64,000 nt of DNA from Achromobacter xylosoxidans A8 (GCF_000165835.1 NC_014640.1:2542001-2606000); one strand, 5' to 3'. Shown: positions 26,149 to 34,651, counted from the stretch's first letter. Notes: generated by a model from the sequence alone, not told the origin. Numbers and translations: made by a program.

Positions 26149-26307
26149 TGTCAGCGCGTCTGGCGGCTCGCCGCGCCGCGGCGGCATCGGGCCGTCTGTC
26201 CGCCCCGCAGCCCGCGCGCTTGCACGAAGCGGACAGGCGCCGCAGTTTCCGGCCACGCCGCCTGGACATGGATCAGTCTTTCCCCGAATAAGCGCAGTCA
26301 GCGGATA

Positions 26308-26331
26308 GCGATAGCCGGATCCGGCTATCGC
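26308..26331. promoter_or_regulatory. Perfect 24-bp palindrome upstream of the oxygenase cluster
   Basis: GCGATAGCCGGA (26308-26319) is followed directly by its exact reverse complement TCCGGCTATCGC (26320-26331), with no spacer. It lies 60 bases before the SDR start that opens the cluster. A spacerless palindrome of this length fits a dimeric repressor operator of the TetR type better than an RNA hairpin. A role as terminator of the immunity gene is less likely because it is 160 bases away and lacks a U-run. Confidence 0.6.
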
Positions 26332-26391
26332 CGCCCCGGCGCGCGGCGCCAGTATTCGCCTCACTCAATCAGCTAACGGTGAGGTGATGCG

Positions 26392-27180
26392 ATGAAGGGT
26401 CTGGACAACAAGGTGGCCATCGTGACCGGCGGCGCCACGCTGATCGGCGCGGGCGTGGTTGCGGCGCTGCGGGCCAAGGGCGTGCGCGTGGCGCTGTTCG
26501 ACATCGATGCCGCCGGCGGCGAACGCGTGGCCGCCGCCGATCCGGCCGGCACGCGCTTCTGGCCGGTGGATATTGCGGACGACGCGCAGCTGGAGCGCGG
26601 CGTGGCTGACGCGGCAGCGCATTTCGGCCGCATCGATTTCCTGGTCAATCTGGCGGCCACCTATCTGGACGACGGCGCCGCGTCGGGCCGCGCCGACTGG
26701 CTGCGCGCGCTGGACGTCAACCTGGTCAGCGCCGTGATGGCCGCGCGCGCGGTCCATCCCCATCTGGTCGCGGCTGGCGGCGGGGCCATCGTCAATTTCA
26801 CCAGTATCTCGTCGCGCGTGGCGCAGACCGGGCGCTGGCTGTATCCGGTTTCCAAGGCGGCGCTGCTGCAAGTGACCCGCAACATGGCGATGGACTATGC
26901 CGCCGACGGCATACGCGTCAACTCCGTGTCGCCGGGCTGGACCTGGTCGCGCGTCATGGACGAGCTGACGCAGGGCGACCGCGCCAAGACCGACCGCGTG
27001 GCCGCGGATTACCACTTGCTGGGACGCGCGGGCGATCCGGCCGAAGTGGCCGAGGTGGTCGCCTTCCTGCTTTCAGACCATGCCAGTTTCGTCACCGGCG
27101 CTGATTACGCGGTGGACGGCGGCTACTCGGCCATGGGTCCCGAACAGGCCAAGCCCGCGATTCCGCGCCTGGCCGCCTAG
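26392..27180 (+). CDS. SDR-family oxidoreductase, first gene of oxygenase cluster
   Basis: 262-residue short-chain dehydrogenase. The NAD(P) turn is TGGATLIGAG (a variant of TGxxxGxG), followed by the D at the end of beta-2 (LFDID), the NLAAT strand, the catalytic serine in NFTSIS and a normal YPVSK active site. The C-terminus carries the VDGGYS motif. It would oxidise an alcohol or reduce a ketone. It opens a co-directional five-gene cluster (20 bases to the oxygenase gene), so it probably handles the hydroxylated or epoxide-derived product of that oxygenase. The perfect palindrome at 26308-26331 lies in its promoter region. Confidence 0.87.
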   Translation: MKGLDNKVAIVTGGATLIGAGVVAALRAKGVRVALFDIDAAGGERVAAADPAGTRFWPVDIADDAQLERGVADAAAHFGRIDFLVNLAATYLDDGAASGRADWLRALDVNLVSAVMAARAVHPHLVAAGGGAIVNFTSISSRVAQTGRWLYPVSKAALLQVTRNMAMDYAADGIRVNSVSPGWTWSRVMDELTQGDRAKTDRVAADYHLLGRAGDPAEVAEVVAFLLSDHASFVTGADYAVDGGYSAMGPEQAKPAIPRLAA

Positions 27181-27200
27181 ACATACAAAGGAGAGCAATC

Positions 27201-28442
27201 ATGCGTCGAATCGCAATCGTGGGTGGCGGGCAGGCGGGCTTGCCCCTGGCGCTGGGACTGCTGGACAAAGGCTATGAGGTGACCGTGGTCACCAACCGCG
27301 AGCCGGACCATATCCGCCAGGGCAAAGTGATGTCCAGCCAGTGCATGTTCGATGCCTCGCTGCAAGTCGAGCGCGACCTGGGCCTGAACCAGTGGGAAGC
27401 CGAATGCCCTACGGTGGACGGCATCGGCCTGGCGCTGCCGCATCCGGAACGGCCCGGCCACAAGCTGATCGATTGGGTCGCGCGCCTGGACCGGCCGGCG
27501 CAGGCGGTGGACCAGCGCATCAAGATGCCGGCGTGGATGGAACTGTTCGCGGCGCGCGGCGGCAGGCTGCTGATCCAGGACGGCGGCGTGGCCGAACTCG
27601 AATTGCTGGCGGCCTCGCACGACCTGGTGCTGCTGGCTGCGGGCAAGGGCGAAGTGGTCAAGCTGTTCGAGCGCGACGCGCTACGCTCGCGCTTCGACCG
27701 GCCGCAGCGCGCGCTGGCGCTGACCTATGTGCACGGCATGCGCGCGGCGCCGGATCATTCGCGGGTAGCCTTCAACCTGATTCCGGGCGTGGGCGAGTAC
27801 TTCGTGTTTCCGGCGCTGACCACCAGCGGCCCCTGCGAGATCATGGTGTTCGAAGGCGTGCCCGGCGGTCCGATGGATTGCTGGCGCGACATCAAGTCGC
27901 CGCAAGAGCACCTGGCGCAAAGCCTGCACATCCTGCACACCTACCTGCCCTGGGAGGCCGACCGTTGCGGTTCAGTGGAACTGACCGACGCCAACGGCAT
28001 CCTGGCCGGCAGCTTCGCGCCCACGGTGCGCAAGCCGGTGCTGACCCTGCCGTCGGGCCGGCTGGTGTTCGGCCTGGGCGACGCGGTGGTGACCAACGAC
28101 CCGATCACGGGGCAGGGTTCGAACAACGCCACCAAGGCCTGCGCCGTCTACCTGGACGCGATCCTGGCGCATGGCGACGCGACCTTTACCGCCGAATGGA
28201 TGCAGCGCACCTTCGAGCGCTTCTGGGACTATGGCGGCGCGGTGGTGGAATGGACCAACTCCATGCTGCTGCCGCCGGCGCCGCATCTGCTCAAGCTGTT
28301 GCAGGCCGCGGACCACACGCCTGCGATCGCCAGCGCCATCGCCAACGGCTTCAACCATCCGCCGTCGCTGTATCCCTGGTGGGGCGACGCCACGGCCTGC
28401 GAAGCCTTCATTGCGGCGCAACCGGCGCGGGCGGCGGCATGA
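27201..28442 (+). CDS. Styrene/indole monooxygenase-like flavoprotein, oxygenase component (StyA-like)
   Basis: 413-residue group E flavoprotein monooxygenase. These take reduced FAD from a separate reductase and epoxidise styrene, indole or related alkenes. The FAD-binding motif VGGGQAGLPLALGLL is at residues 7-21, RPQRALALTYVHGM corresponds to the RPQRAL segment of StyA, and GLGDAVVTNDPITGQGSNNA is the C-terminal FAD motif. Length equals that of StyA (about 415). An ATGA overlap couples it to the flavin reductase gene. Identity to true StyA looks modest, so the substrate may well not be styrene. Confidence 0.85.
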   Translation: MRRIAIVGGGQAGLPLALGLLDKGYEVTVVTNREPDHIRQGKVMSSQCMFDASLQVERDLGLNQWEAECPTVDGIGLALPHPERPGHKLIDWVARLDRPAQAVDQRIKMPAWMELFAARGGRLLIQDGGVAELELLAASHDLVLLAAGKGEVVKLFERDALRSRFDRPQRALALTYVHGMRAAPDHSRVAFNLIPGVGEYFVFPALTTSGPCEIMVFEGVPGGPMDCWRDIKSPQEHLAQSLHILHTYLPWEADRCGSVELTDANGILAGSFAPTVRKPVLTLPSGRLVFGLGDAVVTNDPITGQGSNNATKACAVYLDAILAHGDATFTAEWMQRTFERFWDYGGAVVEWTNSMLLPPAPHLLKLLQAADHTPAIASAIANGFNHPPSLYPWWGDATACEAFIAAQPARAAA

Positions 28443-28966
28443 TGACGGGCTGCGCAGCGGGCCTGCCTCTGGACTGGGGCTGCACCGATCTGCATCCCAA
28501 GGTCCTGCGCGGCGTGCTGGGCAGCTATCCGACCGGCGTGGCCATCGTCGCCACACGCTGTCCGGACGGCCGCCAGGTGGGCCTCACCATCAATTCCTTC
28601 GCCTCGTTGTCGCTGGATCCGCCGTTGGTGCTGTGGAGCCTGGTGAACCATTCGCCCAACCTGGCGGCGTTCCGCGATTGCAGCCACTTCACCATCAGCG
28701 TGCTGGCCTGCGGCCAGGAAGAACTGGCCATGCGTTTCGCCAGTTCCTCGGTTCCGGACAAGTTCGCGGGCGCGCCGGTGCACGACGTGCCGGAAGGCGT
28801 ACCCGCCATCGCCGGGGCCGTCGCCACGCTGGTCTGCGCCAACGACCAGCAAAGCCCCGCGGGCGACCATCTGCTGCTGTTCGGCCGGGTGCTGCGGGTG
28901 GCCAGCGTGGCGGCCACGCCGCTGGTGTTCCATGCCGGGCGCTTCACCGCGCTGACCGCCGCGTAG
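28439..28966 (+). CDS. Flavin reductase (StyB-like) partner of the monooxygenase
   Basis: 175-residue flavin:NAD(P)H reductase of the HpaC/StyB family. The FMN-binding fold is recognised by SYPTGVAIVATR, GLTINSFASLSLDPPLVLWSL and HFTISVLACGQEELAMRFAS. It supplies reduced flavin by diffusion to the oxygenase encoded just upstream. Its first ATG (28439) overlaps the oxygenase stop as ATGA, with a second ATG directly after it. Length is typical (170-190). The gene pair order oxygenase-reductase is the same as in styAB operons. Confidence 0.88.
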   Translation: MMTGCAAGLPLDWGCTDLHPKVLRGVLGSYPTGVAIVATRCPDGRQVGLTINSFASLSLDPPLVLWSLVNHSPNLAAFRDCSHFTISVLACGQEELAMRFASSSVPDKFAGAPVHDVPEGVPAIAGAVATLVCANDQQSPAGDHLLLFGRVLRVASVAATPLVFHAGRFTALTAA

Positions 28967-28992
28967 CGGCCTACTACTCATCGGAGCGCATC

Positions 28993-30603
28993 ATGTCCTT
29001 GGAGTCCGAGGCGCAGGTCATCATCGTCGGCAGCGGCATGAACTCGCTGGTCTGCGCGGCCTTGCTGGCGCAGCGCGGCAAGTCGGTGCTGGTGCTGGAA
29101 CGCAACGACAGGCTGGGCGGCTGCATCCGCACCGAGGAACTGTTCCCCGGCTACCGCCACGACGTGCTGTCCTGCTGGTACCCGCTGTTCATGGGCAGCC
29201 CCGCCTATGCGGCGCTCAAGCCGGCGTTGCGCGAGGCCGGACTGGAATTCATGCAAGGCGAGTACGCCACCGGGCTGGTGTTGCCGGACGGTTCGGGCCT
29301 GGCGCTCAAGCAGGACGTGGCGGACAGCGCGCGGCGGCTGGACGCCTGGGCGCCCGGCGACGGCGCGGCCTTCGCCGCCATGGCCCAGCGCCTGTTCGGC
29401 GCGGACGCCGCGCTGACCTTCGGCCTGCTGGGCCAGAACCCCTACGGCACCGGCATGCTCAAGCTGCTGTTCGGCGAATGGCGCAAACGAGGCATGGACG
29501 GTCTGGCCGCCTTCGCCGCCGATTCGATGGAGAGCTTTCGCCGCTGGTCCGAGCGCGCCTTGCAGTCGGACGCCGCGCGCGCCCTGATTGCGCCCTGGGT
29601 GCTGCACACCGGGCTGGGTCCGGACGATGCCTGTTCCGCATTGATCGGCAAGCTGACCTTCGCTGCGGTGGTGGCCGGCGGCATGCCGGTGGTCAAGGGC
29701 GGCGGCGGCGGCGTGGTGGATGCGCTGGCCGCCGTCATCGATCGGCACGGCGGCCGTTTGCAGACCGGCGCGCACGTCGAACGCATCGTCACGCGCGGCG
29801 AGGGCAGGCGCCGCCGGGCCGTGGGCGTAGTGGCGGCAGGGCGGGAGTACCGGGCCACCGAGGCGGTGGTCTGCAACGTGGCGCCGGGTCAGCTGTACGG
29901 GCAGTTGCTGCCCGACGCGCCGCCCGCCATGCGCGAACGCGCCGCCAATTACCGCTACGGCCGCGGCGGCATGCAGATCCATTTCGCGCTGGACGCGCCG
30001 CCGGACTGGCTCACGCCGGAGTTGCGCCATGTGCCGCTGGTGCATCTGACCGAGAGCATGGAGCAGGTCTGCACCTCGGTCACCGAGGCGAACAATGGCT
30101 TGCTGCCGGCGCGTCCCACGCTGGCCATCGGCCAGCCCGTCGCGGTCGATGCCACGCGCGCGCCGCCAGGCGGCTGGATCCTGTGGGTGCAGATGCAGGA
30201 GCTGCCGGCGCGGATCAAGGGCGACGCCGCGGGCGAGATCGCGGCGCCCGCCGACGGCCGCTGGAACGAGGCGGTGCGCGAGGCCATGGCCGACAGGGTG
30301 CAGGCGCGCATGGAGCGCGTGATGCCGGGCCTGACGCGGCGCATCGTCGGCCGCCGTGCCTACTCGCCGGCGGACCTGGAAGGCCTGAACTGCAACCTGG
30401 TCGGGGGCGATCCCTATTCGGGCGTGTGTTCGCCTGACCAGTTCTTCTGGCTGCGGCCCTTTGCTGGCGGCCATGGCGCGCGCGGCCACCGCACGCCGCT
30501 GCGCAATCTCTTTCATATCGGCGCCGCCACTCACCCGGGTCCCGGGCTGGGCGGCGGCTCCGGCTATCTCGTCGCACAACAAATAGGCAGGAGGGGAACA
30601 TGA
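28993..30603 (+). CDS. Phytoene-desaturase-like FAD-dependent oxidoreductase
   Basis: 536-residue flavoprotein of the carotenoid-desaturase/amine-oxidase superfamily. The dinucleotide motif VIIVGSGMNSLVCAALLA and the following LVLERNDRLGGCIRTEE segment are at the N-terminus. The C-terminal FAD motif reads FHIGAATHPGPGLGGGSGYLVAQQI. No crtB-like or other carotenoid gene is nearby, so a role in carotenoid synthesis is unlikely; saturation or desaturation of the oxygenase substrate is more plausible but is inference. GGAG lies seven bases before ATG 28993. Its stop overlaps the start of the channel gene (ATGA). Confidence 0.82.
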   Translation: MSLESEAQVIIVGSGMNSLVCAALLAQRGKSVLVLERNDRLGGCIRTEELFPGYRHDVLSCWYPLFMGSPAYAALKPALREAGLEFMQGEYATGLVLPDGSGLALKQDVADSARRLDAWAPGDGAAFAAMAQRLFGADAALTFGLLGQNPYGTGMLKLLFGEWRKRGMDGLAAFAADSMESFRRWSERALQSDAARALIAPWVLHTGLGPDDACSALIGKLTFAAVVAGGMPVVKGGGGGVVDALAAVIDRHGGRLQTGAHVERIVTRGEGRRRRAVGVVAAGREYRATEAVVCNVAPGQLYGQLLPDAPPAMRERAANYRYGRGGMQIHFALDAPPDWLTPELRHVPLVHLTESMEQVCTSVTEANNGLLPARPTLAIGQPVAVDATRAPPGGWILWVQMQELPARIKGDAAGEIAAPADGRWNEAVREAMADRVQARMERVMPGLTRRIVGRRAYSPADLEGLNCNLVGGDPYSGVCSPDQFFWLRPFAGGHGARGHRTPLRNLFHIGAATHPGPGLGGGSGYLVAQQIGRRGT

Positions 30604-31496
30604 GCGGACACCTGAAACTCCGGCGGCTGGCCAGCGCCACGGCATTGGCGCTGGCCAGCGCGGGGACCCAGGCCACCGAGGGCGGCGGCCTGGGCATCTA
30701 CCCGGACGGCCTGGAGAACTTCATGTCGGGCGCGCTGCCGCCACCCGGCGTGCACATGCTGGTCTATGCCGGCGGGGCGCGCTACGACACGCTGCGCGGC
30801 AACGACGGCGAGCGCGTGCCGGTGCCTGGCTTCAAGGTCGACGTCAACGTGCTGGCGCCGCGCCTGATCTGGGTCACGCAGCAGCAGGTCATGGGCGGAC
30901 AGCTGGCCTTCCACGCCATTGCGCCGCTGCTGGACGTGACCGCCAAGGCTGCCGGCCAGCGCAACCGCAGCACCGGGCTGGGCGACATGACGCTGGGCGT
31001 GGCGCTGGGCTATCACCCGTCCGAAAGCCTGCACTACGTGGTCGGGCTGGACATGTACGCGCCGACCGGCGAGTACAACCGCAAGGACCCGTCCAGCCTG
31101 GGCAAGAACTACTGGACTGCGCAGCCGGTGTTCGCGCTGAGCCGCATCAGTCCGGACGGCTTCAACGCCGACCTGAAAGTCATGTACGACTTCAACTTCA
31201 CCAACTCGGCCACCGATACGCGTTCGGGCCAGGCGCTGCACGCCGACTACGCGCTGGGCTGGGGCGTGGGCAAGGGCTGGGTGCTGGGGGTGGGCGGCTA
31301 CGCCTTCCAGCAGGTCACCGACGACAGCGGCCCCAACAGCGCCGCGGGCCGCGCCCGGGCTTTCGGCTTCGGCCCTTCGGTACGCTACATGAATGAAAAA
31401 GGCTGGCTGTTCACGGCGAAGTGGCAGCAGGACTTCAAGGTCAAGAACCGGCCCGAAGGCGCGCAGCTGTATGTGAAGCTGGGGATTCCGTTCTAG
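30600..31496 (+). CDS. Outer-membrane channel, SphA / phenol-MetA family
   Basis: 298-residue exported protein with an N-terminal signal peptide ending near TQATEG and a C-terminus YVKLGIPF, whose terminal phenylalanine is typical of outer-membrane beta-barrels. Alternating hydrophobic strands, the GLGDMTLGVALGYHP segment and DLYAPTGEYN-like motif (here LDMYAPTGEYN) identify the phenol_MetA_deg family, often found in aromatic or hydrophobic-compound catabolic operons. It probably admits the hydrophobic substrate of the flavoproteins encoded before it, with which it shares an ATGA overlap. It is the last gene of the cluster. Confidence 0.82.
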   Translation: MSGHLKLRRLASATALALASAGTQATEGGGLGIYPDGLENFMSGALPPPGVHMLVYAGGARYDTLRGNDGERVPVPGFKVDVNVLAPRLIWVTQQQVMGGQLAFHAIAPLLDVTAKAAGQRNRSTGLGDMTLGVALGYHPSESLHYVVGLDMYAPTGEYNRKDPSSLGKNYWTAQPVFALSRISPDGFNADLKVMYDFNFTNSATDTRSGQALHADYALGWGVGKGWVLGVGGYAFQQVTDDSGPNSAAGRARAFGFGPSVRYMNEKGWLFTAKWQQDFKVKNRPEGAQLYVKLGIPF

Positions 31497-31589
31497 GTCG
31501 GGCGTTCCTTCGGGCAGGCCCTGTCCGCCGCCAGTTTCCGGGGCGTGTCTGCTGGTATCGTTCCGCTGTCGATTGGACGGGGCAGGGAC

Positions 31590-31907
31590 ATGAATCTGTA
31601 CGAAGCGATACGCTGGGGCAACGAATCCGAGGACCCTTACACCGGCGGCCCGAACGGGGCGGATACCTGCTTTCTGGTGCGGGCCGGGTCGGTGGAGCAG
31701 GCCGGTCAGCTCGCGGATGCGGCATTGCGCGGCGCCCGGGGCGGGCTGGCCGACTGGACTCAGGTCCTGCATCTGCTAGGCACGGAACAGGCCACCGATA
31801 GCCAACCGCGCATCTTGCGCGGGCCTTATCTGCAGCATGCCTACCGGCACGGCTGGCGTCTCTGGAGCCGGGCCGAGGCCGCGGCGCCCTGGGTCGAACA
31901 GCCCTAG
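31590..31907 (+). CDS. Small hypothetical protein
   Basis: 105-residue soluble protein that I do not recognise as a named family. It starts MNLYEAIRWGNESEDPYTGGPNG and is rich in charged and small residues, with a QVLHLLGTEQ helix and a C-terminal YLQHAYRHGWRLWSR stretch. GCAGGG lies just ahead of the ATG, and third-position G/C is high as in genuine genes here. There is no signal peptide or membrane helix. It stands alone between the channel gene and a convergent secreted-protein gene (12 bases between stops). Confidence 0.6.
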   Translation: MNLYEAIRWGNESEDPYTGGPNGADTCFLVRAGSVEQAGQLADAALRGARGGLADWTQVLHLLGTEQATDSQPRILRGPYLQHAYRHGWRLWSRAEAAAPWVEQP

Positions 31908-31919
31908 GCGCGGGGCCGC

Positions 31920-32549
31920 TCAGCGGGACGACGGCTTGCCTTGGCCTTGAAGCTCCTGGACCGCAAACAGAACCAGCTCGGCCTTGTTGAGAGAGTTGTC
32001 GCGGTCCGCATTGTCCAGCAGATCGTCGATCTGTCCACGCAGATGCCGGCAGTCGCTGGATTCGCCTTTGGGATTGATCTTTTTTACCGCGACCCGTACT
32101 TGGGAAACCCAGTCGCGCTCGGCCTGAGCCAATTTTTGCAGTCGCTGCTGGCGCTTGGTTGCCGCCGCGACCGCTTCCGGCGTTCGGATTGCGTCTGTGG
32201 TCGCTTTCAAAATTGCTTTGGACTCATAGGGGACTTGGGCAAGAGGCTTGCCAAGGACCGCTTCCGCCACGGCCAGCGATGACAGTTTATTGATGTCGTC
32301 GATGGGAACGTCGATGGCGCAAGCGCCGGCGGCGGCGATGTGCGCGCCGGCCCGCTCGCCGAGCGGGATTTTCTGCAGGCGCGGTGAAAGCGCGGCGACG
32401 GCTGCGCGCCTGGCTTCGGCCTTCGCATCGGCCGAGCGCAAGGCCTGGCTCGAAGCCTCGAACGCCTGCATGTCGATATCGTCCGAAGCGCCTGCCGTCC
32501 CGATGGACAACGAAGCGCAAAGAAGAAGGCTGCTTTGTAGTGTTTTCAT
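31920..32549 (-). CDS. Secreted hypothetical protein, helical
   Basis: 209-residue protein with a Sec signal peptide (MKTLQSSLLLCASLSIGTAGAS) and a mature part predicted to be largely helical. It contains two cysteines that could form a disulphide (GACAIDV and SSDCRHL). Near the C-terminus the acidic stretch NADRDNSLNKAELVLFAV has the spacing of an EF-hand-like calcium loop (D-x-D-x-S-x-x-x-A-E), which is suggestive only. No family recognised. It is divergent from another secreted helical protein of similar size (32780), with 230 bases between starts. Confidence 0.7.
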   Translation of the reverse strand: MKTLQSSLLLCASLSIGTAGASDDIDMQAFEASSQALRSADAKAEARRAAVAALSPRLQKIPLGERAGAHIAAAGACAIDVPIDDINKLSSLAVAEAVLGKPLAQVPYESKAILKATTDAIRTPEAVAAATKRQQRLQKLAQAERDWVSQVRVAVKKINPKGESSDCRHLRGQIDDLLDNADRDNSLNKAELVLFAVQELQGQGKPSSR

Positions 32550-32779
32550 CGAGTGTCCTTCCCTGGGCTGCGCCAGACCTGCGGCCCCCTGTTGCGCGAG
32601 TTTCGTGGAAATCCACCTTCCATGCCATAGCGGCCAACGGTTGAGGAAAGCAGGCGTTGTTCGGATGCAACTGTAGGCCTGCTCTCGCGGGTGTTTTGGG
32701 ACCTCGCTCACCATTCTGGCTGATGCTGGAATAGCATCCGGCGTGGAGATATCCGCGCCGGCGAGCGCTCACGGGGAAC

Positions 32780-33391
32780 ATGATGAAAAGAACAATTTCG
32801 GCGCTGGCGCTTTTCTTGTGCAGCGGACTTGCCGCGGCGCAGAACACGAGCAGCAGCTTTGAAGTGCAGGAACCGATGCGCAATTCGTTGGGTTTTGCGA
32901 TGGGTAGCGACAGCGGCCAGGAGTGGCTGGGTGACAGGGCCGTCGCCCACATGGGTTTCATCGCCGCTTGCAAGCTGTACCCGGCAGACGGGCCGGAGGT
33001 GCAAGGGCTGGTGGCCATGGCCCTGGCGCAAGCGAGCCTGGGCATGGACCTGGCCCGCGCGCCGACAGACCCGGCTGCGCTGCGCGCCAAGCTCGCCCAG
33101 CGCCTGAACTCCCAGGAAGGGCGCAAGGACGCGGCGGAGAAAATCCAGGCGATGCGCAAGCGCGTTCTTGCCGAGCAGGCGCATGCCGGCAAGTTGATAG
33201 ACGCTTCCGTGGGTTTTACGGGCAAGAATCCGAATCCCTGCGAACTCGAGCGGTACTACGCGCGTCAGTTCCTGACGCAGCACAAGGACGGCGCCATGAA
33301 AGCGGCTCCCAAGATCAACCAGCTTGCGCGTGAGGTGATGGCGCAGGATTCCTCTGCCAAGGCAAAGCCGGCTGCGCCAGCCAGGCCCTGA
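32780..33391 (+). CDS. Secreted hypothetical protein, helical
   Basis: 203-residue protein with a signal peptide (MMKRTISALALFLCSGLAAAQ, cleavage after AAA-Q region). The mature part is helical, with two cysteines (AACKLYP and NPCELER) and a basic, alanine/proline-rich tail. ATG 32780 or 32783 could be used. I do not recognise a family. It resembles the divergent neighbour only in general plan (signal peptide, helical, two cysteines, about 200 residues), not clearly in sequence. It converges on the AraC gene with 12 bases between stops. Confidence 0.7.
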   Translation: MMKRTISALALFLCSGLAAAQNTSSSFEVQEPMRNSLGFAMGSDSGQEWLGDRAVAHMGFIAACKLYPADGPEVQGLVAMALAQASLGMDLARAPTDPAALRAKLAQRLNSQEGRKDAAEKIQAMRKRVLAEQAHAGKLIDASVGFTGKNPNPCELERYYARQFLTQHKDGAMKAAPKINQLAREVMAQDSSAKAKPAAPARP

Positions 33392-33403
33392 AGCGGCGCC
33401 GCC

Positions 33404-34432
33404 TCAGCCGCGCCGCCGCAGGCTCTGGCTGGGGCTTACGCCGTAGCGTTCCTTGTAGCCGGCGCTGAAGCGTCCCATGTGCGCGAAGCCCCAGCGCAGC
33501 GCCACGCCGGCGATGTTGCGGCTTTCACCCGAGACCAGCTCGGCGTGCGCGCGTTCCATGCGCAGGTCGCGCAGGTAGTGCATGGGACTCACGCCCAGGA
33601 ATTCCTTGAATCCCGCGTACAGGCTGCGCACGCTGACGCCGGCGATGCGCGCCAGCTGTTCGGCGCTGACGGATTCGTGCGCGTGCGCCTGCAGATAGTC
33701 CTGGACGCTGCGCACGTGGCGCGGCAGCACCGCGCCGCGGCGGCCCGGCAGCGCGCCGGTGTAGTTGTGAGGCTGGGCAGATAGCAGGGTGGCGGCGACC
33801 AGCTGTTCCATCTGATGCACGATGAGTTTGTGCTGGGCCAGGTTCGCGTGCTGCGTGGAGCAGTCCAGCAGATAGCTCATCAGGCAGCGCCAAGCGGGGC
33901 ATTCGCGCCAGCGGAATCCCAACTGGAAGCGCAGCGGCCGGTCCAGCGCACAGCCCAGATGTCCCACCAGGGTGCGTTCCAGCAGCGAGCGGCCCACGCG
34001 CAGCATGAACTGGTCGTTGTCCTCGGCCCAGCGCATGGCCAGGTCGTCGTCCGGGCTGACGACCGAGGCGACATCGGGCGTCGAATCCACTTGTTGCGGG
34101 CCGCTGCTGATGCGGGCACAGCCCGATAGCGGCATTTGCACCAGGAAAAAGTCTTCCAGCGGGCCGGGCCGGATCTCGACGTTGGCGCCGTAGCGCAGGC
34201 GGTTCAGCGAGACTTCGCCCAGCGGCTGGTGGTGCATGCGCGCGTCCAGGCGTTGCAGCGCGCCGACCACGCCCAGGTGGTGCGGACGCATCACGCGGCC
34301 GACCATGGAGCGGGCCTCGTCCAGATCGCCCGAGGCGAACAGTTGCTGCGCCGGCAAGCCCAGGACGGACTCGATCCGCGGTCCGGCCGTCGGCCAAGAA
34401 GTGCTGGTGGCGGACTGCGTCGTATCGAGCAT
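33404..34432 (-). CDS. AraC-family transcriptional regulator
   Basis: 342-residue regulator. The C-terminal AraC/XylS domain has two helix-turn-helix units (SAEQLARIAGVSVRSLYAGFKEFLG and SRNIAGVALRWGFAHMGRFSAGY) and ends with the conserved YKERYGVSPSQSLR. The N-terminal half matches the AraC_binding_2-like effector domain of AntR/OxoS-type regulators of aromatic catabolism. ATG 34432 has GGAG about ten bases upstream; the frame is open to 34585 without family similarity. Between it and the divergent marR gene lies a strong palindrome (34587-34624). Its target genes are not obvious here. Confidence 0.87.
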   Translation of the reverse strand: MLDTTQSATSTSWPTAGPRIESVLGLPAQQLFASGDLDEARSMVGRVMRPHHLGVVGALQRLDARMHHQPLGEVSLNRLRYGANVEIRPGPLEDFFLVQMPLSGCARISSGPQQVDSTPDVASVVSPDDDLAMRWAEDNDQFMLRVGRSLLERTLVGHLGCALDRPLRFQLGFRWRECPAWRCLMSYLLDCSTQHANLAQHKLIVHQMEQLVAATLLSAQPHNYTGALPGRRGAVLPRHVRSVQDYLQAHAHESVSAEQLARIAGVSVRSLYAGFKEFLGVSPMHYLRDLRMERAHAELVSGESRNIAGVALRWGFAHMGRFSAGYKERYGVSPSQSLRRRG

Positions 34433-34586
34433 GGTGGGGGACTCCACTGCCGGGGTCTTGAAGGCTTTGATAGTAAAGCTGCGCCGGACCGGGCGGACTG
34501 GTGGAAAACCCGTCCAGGGGCGGGGAGTTCTATCCATTTCTTGCGGCGGGTGTCCACGGAGCGCAGAAAACCAAGGCAAATTCATG

Positions 34587-34624
34587 TTGACAACCGGTTT
34601 TCATTAATGGAAACTGGTTGTCAA
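34587..34624. promoter_or_regulatory. 38-bp imperfect palindrome, probable MarR operator
   Basis: TTGACAACCGGTTTTCATT (34587-34605) is mirrored by AATGGAAACTGGTTGTCAA (34606-34624), with 17 of 19 base pairs matching. It ends 27 bases before the MarR gene start and is A+T-rich relative to its surroundings. It also contains an exact TTGACA on each strand at its outer ends, so bound repressor would block promoters in both directions. Confidence 0.7.
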
Positions 34625-34651
34625 TATAACGGACCACCAAGGAGACCACGC

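Noticed and set aside
28993..30603. Assignment of the flavoprotein as CrtI (carotenoid synthesis)
   Set aside because: Superfamily motifs are present but no phytoene synthase, lycopene cyclase or other carotenoid gene lies nearby, and it is coupled to a porin and an oxygenase instead.
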